DNA of 29,894 bases from a virus, in the IMG/VR virus record IMGVR_UViG_3300033571_000137, positions 1 to 29,894 of that record. The stretch is one strand, 5' to 3'. The notes under the pieces are model-generated. The model saw only the letters and a list, made by a program, of their open reading frames with translations, made no database searches and was not told the DNA's origin. The position numbers and the translations under genes are program-made. Every line of letters begins with the position of its first letter. Within the stretch, counting starts at the first letter, position 1. Positions 22,841-29,894 of this stretch are shown here, in pieces.

Positions 22841-25174
22841 ATGGCAACACAACTCAGCATCGCAAAAGGCAGTCCTTCTGATGTAAATCTAACTGTCAAT
22901 CAGATTGATGTAACGGTTGGCGGTCAAAACAACATCAATGTTGAAGTAACGCCATTACCAACACAGACAATCAATATTGATAGAAACATCACAGGCCCAA
23001 CAGGGCCAACTGGCCCTACGGGGCCAACTGGTTCTCAAGGTGTAACTGGCCCTACAGGTTCTGTTGGCGCAACTGGCCCTACTGGTGCAATTGGCCCAAC
23101 TGGGGCTGCTAGTACCGTTGCTGGCCCTACTGGACCTACTGGCTCACAAGGTATTCAAGGCGCAACAGGCCCAACAGGTACACAAGGCCCTACGGGGCCA
23201 ACTGGTGCAACTGGTTCTACTGGCCCTACAGGGCCAACAGGCGTTCAAGGTAACACAGGAAACATTGGCCCAACTGGTTCGCAAGGCATCCAAGGTATTC
23301 AAGGCGTACAAGGCATCCAAGGGCCAACTGGCCCAACAGGTAATATTGGCTTAACTGGCGCAACTGGGCCAACTGGAACAACGGGTGCAGTCGGCCCAAC
23401 GGGGCCAACAGGCGCACAAGGTGCAGATGGCAATTCGTCTTCATTTTTCCAATACCAAGCAGACACAACCAAAACAAGCGGAACGCCAAACAGCGGTGAT
23501 GTTTATTGGAACAACGCCACACAGACTTTAGCAACTCAAATTGTTTTTAGCCATCTAACTTCAAACGGCATTGACGTTGACATATTTTTAGGCGCGTTGA
23601 AGGTCAACGACATTATTGTTTTACAAGATGCAAACAATTCTTTGAACTACCAGAAATGGACTGTCAACGGAACGCCGATTATTGTTGATAACGTGTCTGT
23701 GACTTTCCCTGTTGCTTTAACCACATCGGCAGGAACAGGCACAACTGGTTTTGCAAACAACCATCAATTGATCGCTGTATTGCAGACCATTGGTCTTCAA
23801 GGCCCAACAGGGCCTACTGGCGCTACAGGCGCGGCATCTACCGTTGCTGGCCCTACAGGTGCAACAGGTTCAACAGGTGCGACAGGCCCAACAGGTTCAC
23901 AAGGAATCCAAGGCCCAACTGGGCCACAGGGCGTTCAGGGTATTCAGGGCATTCAGGGTGACGTTGGGCCAACTGGCCCTACTGGAAGCATTGGTAGCAC
24001 TGGCGCACAAGGCCCTACGGGGCCAACTGGTGCTGACTCTACGGTAGCTGGCCCGACAGGGCCAACAGGAGCCGCTGGAAGCGTTGGCCCAACTGGGCCT
24101 ACAGGTTTGACAGGCAATACTGGCCCAACTGGGCCTACAGGTGCTGGAAATAATATTGCTGTTCAAGATGAAGGTGTAACACTTTCATCTGCCGTGACCA
24201 GTATTGATTTTACAGGCGCTGGTGTTACAGCAACAGCGATAGGAAGTGCTATTTCTGTTGCTATTGCTGGCGGTGGCGGCGGCAGTAGTGTTGACATTCA
24301 AGAATTTAAAACGGCTGGCACATCTACATGGACAAAACCTTCGGGCGCTAAATTAGTCTATGTTGTTTGCATTGGCGGTGGTGGCGGTGGAGGTTCAGGT
24401 TATCGTCAATCCGTTTCAGATACAAACCCTGCCGTTGGTGGTTGCGGGGCGGGTGGTGGTGGTCGCATTGAAATGTGGCTTCCGGGAGTTTCTTTAGGAG
24501 GCACTGAAACTATTACTATTGGTTCTGGTGGAACTGGTAATGCAGCCCGTACTTCAGATGGAGTACTTGGCACTACAGGTGGAATAGGAACAAGAAGTAG
24601 TTTTGGTAGTTGGGTAAACGCTTATGGCGGTAACGGAGGGTTTAGCGGAACAACCAACTCACAAGGTGGTGGAGCTGTAGGTGGTTCTGGTGCGGCAAAT
24701 AATGCGGTAATGTCTGCTGGTTCTAGCACCCCTGCATGGTTTACTAGTATCGGCGGCAATAATAGTGGTGGTGCAGCAGGAGGCAATGCAGGTGCTGGAG
24801 CCATTGGCCCCGGTGGTGGCGGTGGAGGTGGTGGTTTAGTTTTATTGCCCGTTTCTTCTTTAAATGGAGGCAGTGGAGGTCGAGGGGCTGCTTTAAGTAA
24901 TACAAGTGTCGCTACAACAGGTGGCGGGGGAACTGCTGGAACATCAGGAGGTGGAACAGGTGGTACAGGCGCAAACCAAACAGCAGCCTTTTTAGGGGGT
25001 GCTGGCGGTGGAGGTGGTGGTAGCAACCATAACAACGCAACAGGCGGCACAGGCGGCGCTGGAGGTTATCCCGGAGGCGGTGGCGGTGGTGGCGGCGCAT
25101 CTAAGCCGGGTTTTAACTCAGGCGCTGGCGGCAATGGTGGTAATGGTTATGTTGCTGTTGTTACGTTCTTCTAA
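22841..25174 (+). CDS. collagen-like tail fibre with glycine-rich tip
   Basis: This 777-residue fibre has an N-terminal attachment domain (1-50), a first collagen-like Gly-X-Y rod (about 52-197), a globular beta domain (about 198-320), a second Gly-X-Y rod (321-436), an Ig-like linker ([21 protein letters not shown]), and a glycine-rich C-terminal domain (about 480-777) opening with TSTWTKP and [13 protein letters not shown] triplets dominate the rods. The C-terminus ends in [11 protein letters not shown]. The rods make a trimeric shaft; the tip is expected to contact the host. The tip is related to the domain in the adhesin at 20920-21756. Confidence 0.88.
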   Translation: MATQLSIAKGSPSDVNLTVNQIDVTVGGQNNINVEVTPLPTQTINIDRNITGPTGPTGPTGPTGSQGVTGPTGSVGATGPTGAIGPTGAASTVAGPTGPTGSQGIQGATGPTGTQGPTGPTGATGSTGPTGPTGVQGNTGNIGPTGSQGIQGIQGVQGIQGPTGPTGNIGLTGATGPTGTTGAVGPTGPTGAQGADGNSSSFFQYQADTTKTSGTPNSGDVYWNNATQTLATQIVFSHLTSNGIDVDIFLGALKVNDIIVLQDANNSLNYQKWTVNGTPIIVDNVSVTFPVALTTSAGTGTTGFANNHQLIAVLQTIGLQGPTGPTGATGAASTVAGPTGATGSTGATGPTGSQGIQGPTGPQGVQGIQGIQGDVGPTGPTGSIGSTGAQGPTGPTGADSTVAGPTGPTGAAGSVGPTGPTGLTGNTGPTGPTGAGNNIAVQDEGVTLSSAVTSIDFTGAGVTATAIGSAISVAIAGGGGGSSVDIQEFKTAGTSTWTKPSGAKLVYVVCIGGGGGGGSGYRQSVSDTNPAVGGCGAGGGGRIEMWLPGVSLGGTETITIGSGGTGNAARTSDGVLGTTGGIGTRSSFGSWVNAYGGNGGFSGTTNSQGGGAVGGSGAANNAVMSAGSSTPAWFTSIGGNNSGGAAGGNAGAGAIGPGGGGGGGGLVLLPVSSLNGGSGGRGAALSNTSVATTGGGGTAGTSGGGTGGTGANQTAAFLGGAGGGGGGSNHNNATGGTGGAGGYPGGGGGGGGASKPGFNSGAGGNGGNGYVAVVTFF
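22994..23431 (+). repeat. collagen-like Gly-X-Y repeat block 1
   Basis: About 146 codons of Gly-X-Y (mainly GPT, GAT, GIQ) form the first rod of the fibre. At DNA level the unit GGCCCAACAGGG-like recurs with variation, a substrate for recombination-driven length changes. Confidence 0.85.
23801..24148 (+). repeat. collagen-like Gly-X-Y repeat block 2
   Basis: About 116 codons of Gly-X-Y follow the globular domain. The interruption [14 protein letters not shown] recurs three times across both blocks, showing internal block duplication. Confidence 0.82.
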
Positions 25175-25183
25175 AGAGACACT

Positions 25184-25396
25184 ATGCCAAAACAATTCCT
25201 ACTAAACGCAGATGGTTCTATTCCAGCCAACGTAAATGTTGAAGCATTACAAGCCGCTAATATTCCTTTAGTATTGCCTACGCCTATGCCAAGAGAAAGC
25301 GGTATGGTTGCTGTTGAGCAAGAGCCGCAACAGATTGATGGCGTATGGAAACAAGTTTGGACATTAGAGCCTTTTATTGAAAATTCACAAGAATGA
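25184..25396 (+). CDS. small fibre-linked protein, putative tail fibre chaperone
   Basis: This 70-residue protein follows the collagen fibre by 9 bases. Its pattern 'KQFLLNADGSIP.NVNVEALQAANIPLVLPTPMPRE.GMVAVEQEPQQIDGVWKQVWTLEP' recurs after fibre genes in many phages of Proteobacteria and resembles a short fibre assembly or virion-associated protein. Its end overlaps the glycosyltransferase start by 4 bases (ATGA). Confidence 0.65.
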   Translation: MPKQFLLNADGSIPANVNVEALQAANIPLVLPTPMPRESGMVAVEQEPQQIDGVWKQVWTLEPFIENSQE

Positions 25397-26451
25397 AAAT
25401 AGCCGTTTACGCAATCAGTAAGAATGAAGAACAGTTTGTAGAACGGTTCTGTAAGTCAGCCAAAGACGCAGACATTATTTTGATTGCTGACACTGGCTCA
25501 ACAGATAAAACAGCAGAGCTTGCAAAGAAGCATGGCGCTGTTGTCTATCCAATCTGCATCAATCCTTGGCGCTTTGACAAAGCAAGAGACACGGCCCTTG
25601 CGCTTCTACCTGCTGACATTGATGTTTGTATCAGCCTAGACTTAGATGAAGTTCTAGAAGATGGCTGGCGAAAAGAGATTGAGCGCGTCTGGACAGCAGA
25701 AACAACCCGTCTACGATATAAATTTGATTGGGGCTGTGGCATTTCTTTCTTTTACGAGAAGATTCACCACCGCAAGGGTTATCACTGGCATCACCCTGTT
25801 CACGAATACCCAAGGCCAGATGGCAGGACAAACGAAATCTATGCCCACACGGATATGTTTTTGGTCAGCCATCACCCTGACCCAACCAAGTCCCGTGGTC
25901 AATATATGCCGTTACTTGAACTGGCGGTCAAAGAAGACCCTAAATGCCCAAGAAACGCCTTCTATCATGCGCGTGAACTTACCTTTCATTCAAGATGGCA
26001 AGAAGCTATTGACGCGCTAAACAAGTACTTGGCTATGCCAGAAGCTACTTGGGAAAACGAGCGATGCTATGCAATGCGTCTTTTAGGGCAAGCCTATGCT
26101 GAAATAGGCAATAATGATGAATCGTTAAAGTGGCTGCGTAGGGCTACGGCAGAGGCTCCAAACACCCGTGAACCTTGGGTAGACTTGGCAATGGCGGCAT
26201 ACCGCAGGGAAATGTGGCATGAAAGCCTATCCGCTGCAATGACAGCTTTAGAAATTAAAGACAAAACCCTTGTTTACACAATGGAACCAAGCGTGTGGGG
26301 CGCTAAACCTTATGACTTGGCTGCTATTGCGGCTTGGCGCTTAGGCATGAAAGAAATGGCCCGTGTACTTTGTCAAAAAGCAATAGAATTAGAACCCACA
26401 GATTCAAGGCTATTACAAAATTTGGAGTTAATGACAAATGCCAACGATTGA
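25393..26451 (+). CDS. GT2 glycosyltransferase with C-terminal TPR repeats
   Basis: This 352-residue cytosolic protein has an N-terminal GT-A domain with 'YAISKNEEQFVERF', DTGSTDKT (33-40) and the metal-binding DxD in SLDLDEVL (D83, D85), followed by about four TPR-like helix pairs (about 190-345, e.g. WQEAIDALNKYLA, LGQAYAEIGNNDESLKWLRRATAEAPN). This combination is typical of GT2-TPR proteins that transfer a sugar onto a protein or polysaccharide. It sits between fibre and lysis genes, so virion glycosylation or host surface modification are both possible. Its stop overlaps the next small gene. No truncation seen. Confidence 0.87.
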   Translation: MKIAVYAISKNEEQFVERFCKSAKDADIILIADTGSTDKTAELAKKHGAVVYPICINPWRFDKARDTALALLPADIDVCISLDLDEVLEDGWRKEIERVWTAETTRLRYKFDWGCGISFFYEKIHHRKGYHWHHPVHEYPRPDGRTNEIYAHTDMFLVSHHPDPTKSRGQYMPLLELAVKEDPKCPRNAFYHARELTFHSRWQEAIDALNKYLAMPEATWENERCYAMRLLGQAYAEIGNNDESLKWLRRATAEAPNTREPWVDLAMAAYRREMWHESLSAAMTALEIKDKTLVYTMEPSVWGAKPYDLAAIAAWRLGMKEMARVLCQKAIELEPTDSRLLQNLELMTNAND

Positions 26452-26617
26452 CGCAACAGACGCTAGATTATCAACGCATGAGGAAGTTTGTGCGTTGCGT
26501 TATGAAATCATTAACGCCAGGCTTAAACGCATGGAAACCATCATAATTACTTGTGCTGGCGCAATGATTATGAGCATGGCTGGCGCTGTCTTTGCCCTGA
26601 TTACGCACATAAAGTAA
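26438..26617 (+). CDS. small membrane protein, XhlA-like (59 aa)
   Basis: This short gene begins with ATG inside the end of the glycosyltransferase gene (14-base overlap) and ends at TAA 26615-26617. An N-terminal amphipathic helix (RLSTHEEVCALRYEIINARLKRMET) is followed by one C-terminal membrane segment (IIITCAGAMIMSMAGAVFALIT). This topology matches hemolysin XhlA-type proteins that assist holin function. It is the first gene of the lysis cassette. Support comes from composition, length, position and overlap. Confidence 0.6.
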   Translation: MPTIDATDARLSTHEEVCALRYEIINARLKRMETIIITCAGAMIMSMAGAVFALITHIK

Positions 26618-26618
26618 T

Positions 26619-27344
26619 GTGGACCCAATCAGTCTCCTTCTTATGGCACAAAGTGCGGTTGGGGCTATCCGCGCTGGCTGTCAAATGCTATCTGAAGGTA
26701 AAGCCGAGATTGGAAAATTTAAGAAGCAGATTGAAGGCGGCGTGGCTGACGCTAAAGCAATTTACGCAGAAGTTACTGGACTGTGGGGGTGGATTCAATC
26801 TTTATTTGGAGCGCCTAAGCAATCTGTTGGAAGCCTTGTCGCCAAGCAAGCCGTTGTTGCCGAGCCAGCCAAACCATCCGAGAAAAAATCCAAACAAGAG
26901 TTAAGTTTTGAGGAATTTCAAGCAAGGGCCGTTCACGACATTTGCGAAAACCTTAAAATTTATTTTGAAGCTATGCGCCAACTAAAAGCGCACTGTCAAG
27001 AACTTGAACAACAGGCTCTGACCACTGAGCGAGTTGCCGACAGCGCGATTGATCGTATTGAAATGGAATGGCAAATCAACCAACTTTCTGCCCAACTAAA
27101 ACAATCAATGATCTACGGCACTCCAGAATCTTTAGGGTTGGGCGCTTTGTACCAAGAATTTTTGGTCAAACATGGTGAGATTTTGGAAGAACAAGAAGTT
27201 GCTAGGACGTTAAAGGCCAAGAAGGAACGGGATAACGCATGGCGACACGAACACCGCAACCAAATCCTGATCGCCAAAGCAACTTACGCAGTAGCAGTGG
27301 CAATAGGGTTCCTTCAACTGATTGGAATGTATTTCACTCTATGA
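26619..27344 (+). CDS. coiled-coil protein with C-terminal membrane helix (lysis region)
   Basis: This 241-residue protein starts at GTG (26619), one base after the previous stop; an ATG at 26643 is an alternative. A first hydrophobic region (PISLLLMAQSAVGAIRAG) leads to an alpha-helical, Lys/Glu/Gln-rich body (FEEFQARAVHDIC...ERVADSAIDRIEMEWQINQLSAQLKQ) and a C-terminal segment (TYAVAVAIGFLQLIGMYFTL) that is probably transmembrane. Function unknown; similar proteins lie next to holins in environmental phages. It overlaps the next gene by 4 bases. Confidence 0.65.
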   Translation: MDPISLLLMAQSAVGAIRAGCQMLSEGKAEIGKFKKQIEGGVADAKAIYAEVTGLWGWIQSLFGAPKQSVGSLVAKQAVVAEPAKPSEKKSKQELSFEEFQARAVHDICENLKIYFEAMRQLKAHCQELEQQALTTERVADSAIDRIEMEWQINQLSAQLKQSMIYGTPESLGLGALYQEFLVKHGEILEEQEVARTLKAKKERDNAWRHEHRNQILIAKATYAVAVAIGFLQLIGMYFTL

Positions 27345-27517
27345 GAGAATTTTGGTTTTGGGTAGCAATCGTCACGCTAATCATCTTTTGCTTGATGGGG
27401 CTATCCTTTGCCATAATTCATGTAAACAAACAGATCACCAAAGCTGAAGCATTGCTAGTCCGTATTGAGGAAAAAGAACGCAAGCAAAAACTTTTAGAAA
27501 GAAAAGACGATGAATGA
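27341..27517 (+). CDS. small membrane protein, spanin- or holin-like (58 aa)
   Basis: The start at 27341 is chosen because it overlaps the upstream stop (ATGA); the longer in-frame version from 27239 would overlap the preceding gene by 100 bases. The protein has an N-terminal membrane helix (FWFWVAIVTLIIFCLMGLSFAII) and a charged helical tail (KAEALLVRIEEKERKQKLLERK). That is the topology of an i-spanin, but the length is about half the usual. Its end overlaps the holin gene by 8 bases. Confidence 0.58.
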   Translation: MREFWFWVAIVTLIIFCLMGLSFAIIHVNKQITKAEALLVRIEEKERKQKLLERKDDE

Positions 27518-28007
27518 TCTACTCAATCTGCTTAAAGGTATTGCGCCTACTCTTGCAACTGCTGTTGCTGGTCCTCTTGGGGGCGCTGCCGTATCTGCCA
27601 TTGCTAGTCGGCTTGGTGTTGGAGATAGCGTAGAGGCGGTCGCTAAAGCTATTGCAGGTGACCCGCAGGCCGCGCAAAAACTTGCAGAACTAGAGTTGGA
27701 ATATGCCAAGCTAGACATGGCAAACACCGCAGATGCAAGAAACATGAACGCCAAGATTCAAGAGTCCGCAAATGCCTCATGGGTTGCTAAAAACGCGGCT
27801 TATGTGCTTGATTTTGCAATTGTGAGTGCAACCATTATCATGACTTGGATTGTGTTCTTTAAGGGCGTTCCTGTTGAAAACAAAGAGATTGCTTACATGG
27901 CAATTGGTTCACTAATCACCATGTGCGGCACTGTTCTTAACTTCCATCGTGGTTCGTCTGCTGGTAGCAAATCCAAAACTGAAGAAATGATGAGGACAAT
28001 CAAATGA
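27510..28007 (+). CDS. holin, GTA-holin 3TM-like
   Basis: This 165-residue inner-membrane protein has an N-terminal Ala/Gly-rich hydrophobic region (TLATAVAGPLGGAAVSAIASRLG), a helical linker (DPQAAQKLAELELEYAKLD), and two C-terminal membrane segments (YVLDFAIVSATIIMTWIVFF and EIAYMAIGSLITMCGTVL), with a basic tail. This matches the three-TM holins of gene-transfer agents and prophages (PF11351 type) from memory. It sits directly before the endolysin and is overlapped by it (ATGA). It should form the membrane lesion that triggers lysis. Confidence 0.75.
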   Translation: MNDLLNLLKGIAPTLATAVAGPLGGAAVSAIASRLGVGDSVEAVAKAIAGDPQAAQKLAELELEYAKLDMANTADARNMNAKIQESANASWVAKNAAYVLDFAIVSATIIMTWIVFFKGVPVENKEIAYMAIGSLITMCGTVLNFHRGSSAGSKSKTEEMMRTIK

Positions 28008-28447
28008 ACTTAACACCACATTTTTCATTAGAAGAACTTACGCACACCGATCACCGTGAGTTTGATAACACGCCTAATGATGTTGAATTGGCTAACCTAG
28101 TTCGTCTAGCTGACTTCTTAGAACAAGTTAAAGCTGTCTTAGGTGGCAAACCAATCATGATTAATTCTGCTTTCAGGTCTAAGCAAGTCAATGATGCAGT
28201 GGGTTCTAAAGACACAAGCCAGCACCGCATCGGTTGTGCTGCTGACATTCGTGTGCCAGGCATGACACCAGATCAAGTTGTGAAAGCTGTCATTGCGTCT
28301 GGCATTGGTTATGACCAAGTGATTCGTGAATTTGCAACGCCAACAGGCGGTGGTTGGACACACATTAGCGTCCCAAACACTGAAGACACAGCGCCCCGCA
28401 AACAAGCGTTAATCATTGATAAAGCGGGAACGCGCGTTTATTCATAA
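28004..28447 (+). CDS. endolysin, M15 peptidase family
   Basis: This 147-residue endolysin is expected to cleave peptide bonds in peptidoglycan (D-Ala or L-Ala-D-Glu endopeptidase). The zinc ligands of the Peptidase_M15_3 fold are visible: H74 in QHRIG, D81 in AADI, and H120 in GWTHIS, with SAFRS just before them as usual. The enzyme has no signal peptide, so it needs the holin for export. It overlaps the holin stop by 4 bases. Confidence 0.9.
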   Translation: MNLTPHFSLEELTHTDHREFDNTPNDVELANLVRLADFLEQVKAVLGGKPIMINSAFRSKQVNDAVGSKDTSQHRIGCAADIRVPGMTPDQVVKAVIASGIGYDQVIREFATPTGGGWTHISVPNTEDTAPRKQALIIDKAGTRVYS

Positions 28448-28478
28448 ATAGTTCATACTACCAACGTCTAATGCGCTT

Positions 28479-28907
28479 ATGAAAATTAAGCGCGTAGACA
28501 TTCGCCATTCTCAAATACAGAATGAATTGTCGGTACTTCAAAAGAAGTGCCTTCCTTACGATACGCCTTATGACACTAACTTTGGTCATTGGTGGATAAC
28601 GTATGACTCATTTAATCTTCCGTGTGCTTTTGCAGGTCTTGTTTCTAGTGTGCGCTGGTTTGATACTGGCTATCTGTGTCGCGCAGGTGTGTTACCTAGT
28701 CACCGTGGACAAGGAATACAGAAAAGGCTTATTCGCGCAAGAGTTCGGCAAGCCCGAGCATTAGGTTGGAAATGGTTAATTACCGATACGCATAAAAACC
28801 CTGCATCTTCAAATAGTTTGATCGCTTGCGGTTTTAAATTGTTTGAGCCTTCAAAGCCTTGGGGGGACAAAGAAACCCTGTATTGGCGATTAAACCTAAA
28901 GGATTGA
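28479..28907 (+). CDS. GNAT-family N-acetyltransferase (second copy)
   Basis: This 142-residue enzyme has a clear acetyl-CoA loop, SHRGQGI, residues 74-80 (motif A, R-G-Q-G), following the beta strand CRAGVLP. The end 'NSLIACGFKLF' is motif B-like. The family transfers acetyl from acetyl-CoA to an amine. It is 31 bases after the endolysin, one base before the phosphoesterase gene. It is not closely similar to the GNAT protein in the tail module, so they are separate acquisitions. A substrate cannot be assigned. Confidence 0.86.
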   Translation: MKIKRVDIRHSQIQNELSVLQKKCLPYDTPYDTNFGHWWITYDSFNLPCAFAGLVSSVRWFDTGYLCRAGVLPSHRGQGIQKRLIRARVRQARALGWKWLITDTHKNPASSNSLIACGFKLFEPSKPWGDKETLYWRLNLKD

Positions 28908-28908
28908 T

Positions 28909-29886
28909 ATGCCCAAAGCGTTATGTAGTGAACAAGAGTTTATTGAGTTGTGGCAAACCTATGCTTCGTCTACAAAACTTGCTGAAATTCTGAAAACTTC
29001 ACCTAGAAAAATCAATGCTAGGCGTAGGCGTATTGAACAAAAATTAACAATAAATCTTGATGCAAGTGAAGAAAAACAAAAGTTTAACAATCACAATGTA
29101 AATCAGTCTAATCGTAATCCTGCCAGAGCGCACTTGGGGATAGAAAATGGAACTGTCATTGTTTTCAGTGATTCACATTTTTGGCCAGGTATTCACACTA
29201 CTGCTTATCGTGGTTTGCTATGGGCTATTGAGGAATTGCAACCGAAGGCAGTTATTGCTAACGGGGATGTTTTTGACGGTGCTTCCATTAGTCGTCACCC
29301 TCGTATTGGGTGGGACTCAACTCCTTCTGTCATTCAAGAACTAAAAGCCTGTGAACTTGCTTTAGGTGAAATTGAAGAAACCGCAAAGAAAGCGCGTCAT
29401 AACGTCCAGTTGGTTTGGACACTTGGAAACCATGACGCACGATTTGAGAACCGTCTTGCAGCCAATGCGCCTCAGTACGAACACGTTAAAGGGTTTTCAT
29501 TGAAAGACCATTTCCCTGCGTGGAAGCCTTGTTGGTCAGCTTGGATAACAAACGATGTGGTCGTTAAACACCGCTGGAAGGGTGGAATTCACGCGACACA
29601 TAACAACACAGTCGGGTCGGGTAAAACAATGGTTACGGGCCATCTACACAGCTTAAAAGTAACACCTTACGCTGACTACAATGGCAATCGTTTTGGAGTT
29701 GATACGGGTACATTAGCAGAAACAGATGGGCCACAATTCATGGACTATTTAGAGGACGCTCCTGTGAACTGGCGTTCAGGTTTCGCTGTTTTGTCATTTA
29801 AGAATGGGAAACTGCTTTGGCCTGAGTTGGTTCACAAGTGGGCTGATGGGCAAATCGAGTTTCGTGGGCAAATCATTGATGTTTAA
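28909..29886 (+). CDS. metallophosphoesterase with putative N-terminal HTH
   Basis: This 325-residue calcineurin-like phosphoesterase has the conserved metal-binding motifs in order: FSDSH (D88/H90), NGDVFDG (D120), GNHDARFENR (N174/H175), a His near 228 and GHLH (H245/H247). The first 45 residues (STKLAEILKTSPRKINARRRRIEQKL) look like a helix-turn-helix, so DNA may be a substrate or target. Such MPE-HTH proteins occur in many phages; nuclease or phosphodiesterase activity is inferred. The stop TAA is 8 bases before the window end. Confidence 0.85.
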   Translation: MPKALCSEQEFIELWQTYASSTKLAEILKTSPRKINARRRRIEQKLTINLDASEEKQKFNNHNVNQSNRNPARAHLGIENGTVIVFSDSHFWPGIHTTAYRGLLWAIEELQPKAVIANGDVFDGASISRHPRIGWDSTPSVIQELKACELALGEIEETAKKARHNVQLVWTLGNHDARFENRLAANAPQYEHVKGFSLKDHFPAWKPCWSAWITNDVVVKHRWKGGIHATHNNTVGSGKTMVTGHLHSLKVTPYADYNGNRFGVDTGTLAETDGPQFMDYLEDAPVNWRSGFAVLSFKNGKLLWPELVHKWADGQIEFRGQIIDV

Positions 29887-29894
29887 AGGATTCA

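Noticed and set aside
22994-24148. CRISPR-like repeat array
   Set aside because: The repeats are in-frame GPT codons of a collagen-like protein with no spacers or constant repeat unit.
24622-25050. 142-residue proline-rich reverse ORF
   Set aside because: It is the complement of the glycine codons in the fibre tip; poly-Pro is a simple shadow of GGN repeats. The same holds for 21084-21476.
26551-26904. 117-residue ORF, also readable from ATG at 26617
   Set aside because: It overlaps the 241-residue coiled-coil gene in another frame; that frame has a coherent hydrophobic/charged pattern and chained overlaps, this one does not.
27239-27340. Extended start for the 58-residue membrane protein
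   Set aside because: It would overlap the previous gene by about 100 bases, while the ATGA at 27341 is the pattern used throughout the window.

Overview
The window is a dense, one-strand (+) segment of a tailed double-stranded DNA phage or prophage. It holds about 39 genes with almost no spacing, many joined by ATGA or TAATG overlaps. The morphogenesis genes follow HK97 logic: P27-type small terminase, Terminase_1-type large terminase, HK97 portal, prohead protease and an HK97-fold capsid. They are followed by siphovirus long-tail genes: tube protein, gpG/gpGT chaperones, tape measure and a J-like tip protein. Base composition is moderate, roughly mid-40s percent GC by eye. Protein flavour resembles phages of freshwater Betaproteobacteria, but the host is an inference. 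No integrase, repressor, tRNA or CRISPR is visible here.

Layout. (1) 1-2637 is the end of an early or DNA-processing block: NinB-like recombination protein (cut by the window edge), YbcO/DUF1364-like HNH protein, a small helical DUF5856-like protein, a ParB-MTase fusion and an HNH endonuclease. (2) 2638-2790 is the largest intergenic gap, with a candidate promoter and palindrome before packaging. (3) 2791-10177 is packaging and head. It contains the main surprise: two paralogous HK97-fold major capsid proteins in tandem, separated by a strong intrinsic terminator and a free-standing GIY-YIG/NUMOD3 homing endonuclease. Only the first capsid protein has the N-terminal scaffolding (delta) region. 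(4) 10180-15895 holds connectors, tail terminator, tail tube, gp10-like protein, a gpG/gpGT pair with a canonical G GGA AAC -1 slippery site abutting the stop codon, and the tape measure. (5) 15897-20919 is the distal tail, with a GNAT acetyltransferase inserted before the large J-like protein. (6) 20920-25396 carries two fibre sets. One is a glycine-rich adhesin with a small protein and a cupin. The other is a BppU-like protein, a collagen-like plus glycine-rich fibre and a small putative fibre chaperone. The second set is preceded by a tandem-hairpin leader with identical AGTA loops. (7) 25393-29886 holds a GT2 glycosyltransferase with TPRs, a lysis cassette of four small membrane or coiled-coil proteins and an M15 endolysin, then a second GNAT and a metallophosphoesterase with a putative N-terminal HTH.

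How they work together. The MTase and HNH proteins process or protect DNA. Terminase packages it through the portal into a head whose delta domain is removed by the protease. The connectors and tail genes build a tail of about 95-100 nm, estimated from the tape-measure length. The fibres, and possibly the glycosyltransferase, govern host-surface interaction. The last cassette lyses the cell. The most noteworthy element is the duplicated capsid gene interrupted by a homing endonuclease, which suggests a two-MCP capsid or an endonuclease-driven capsid gene exchange.
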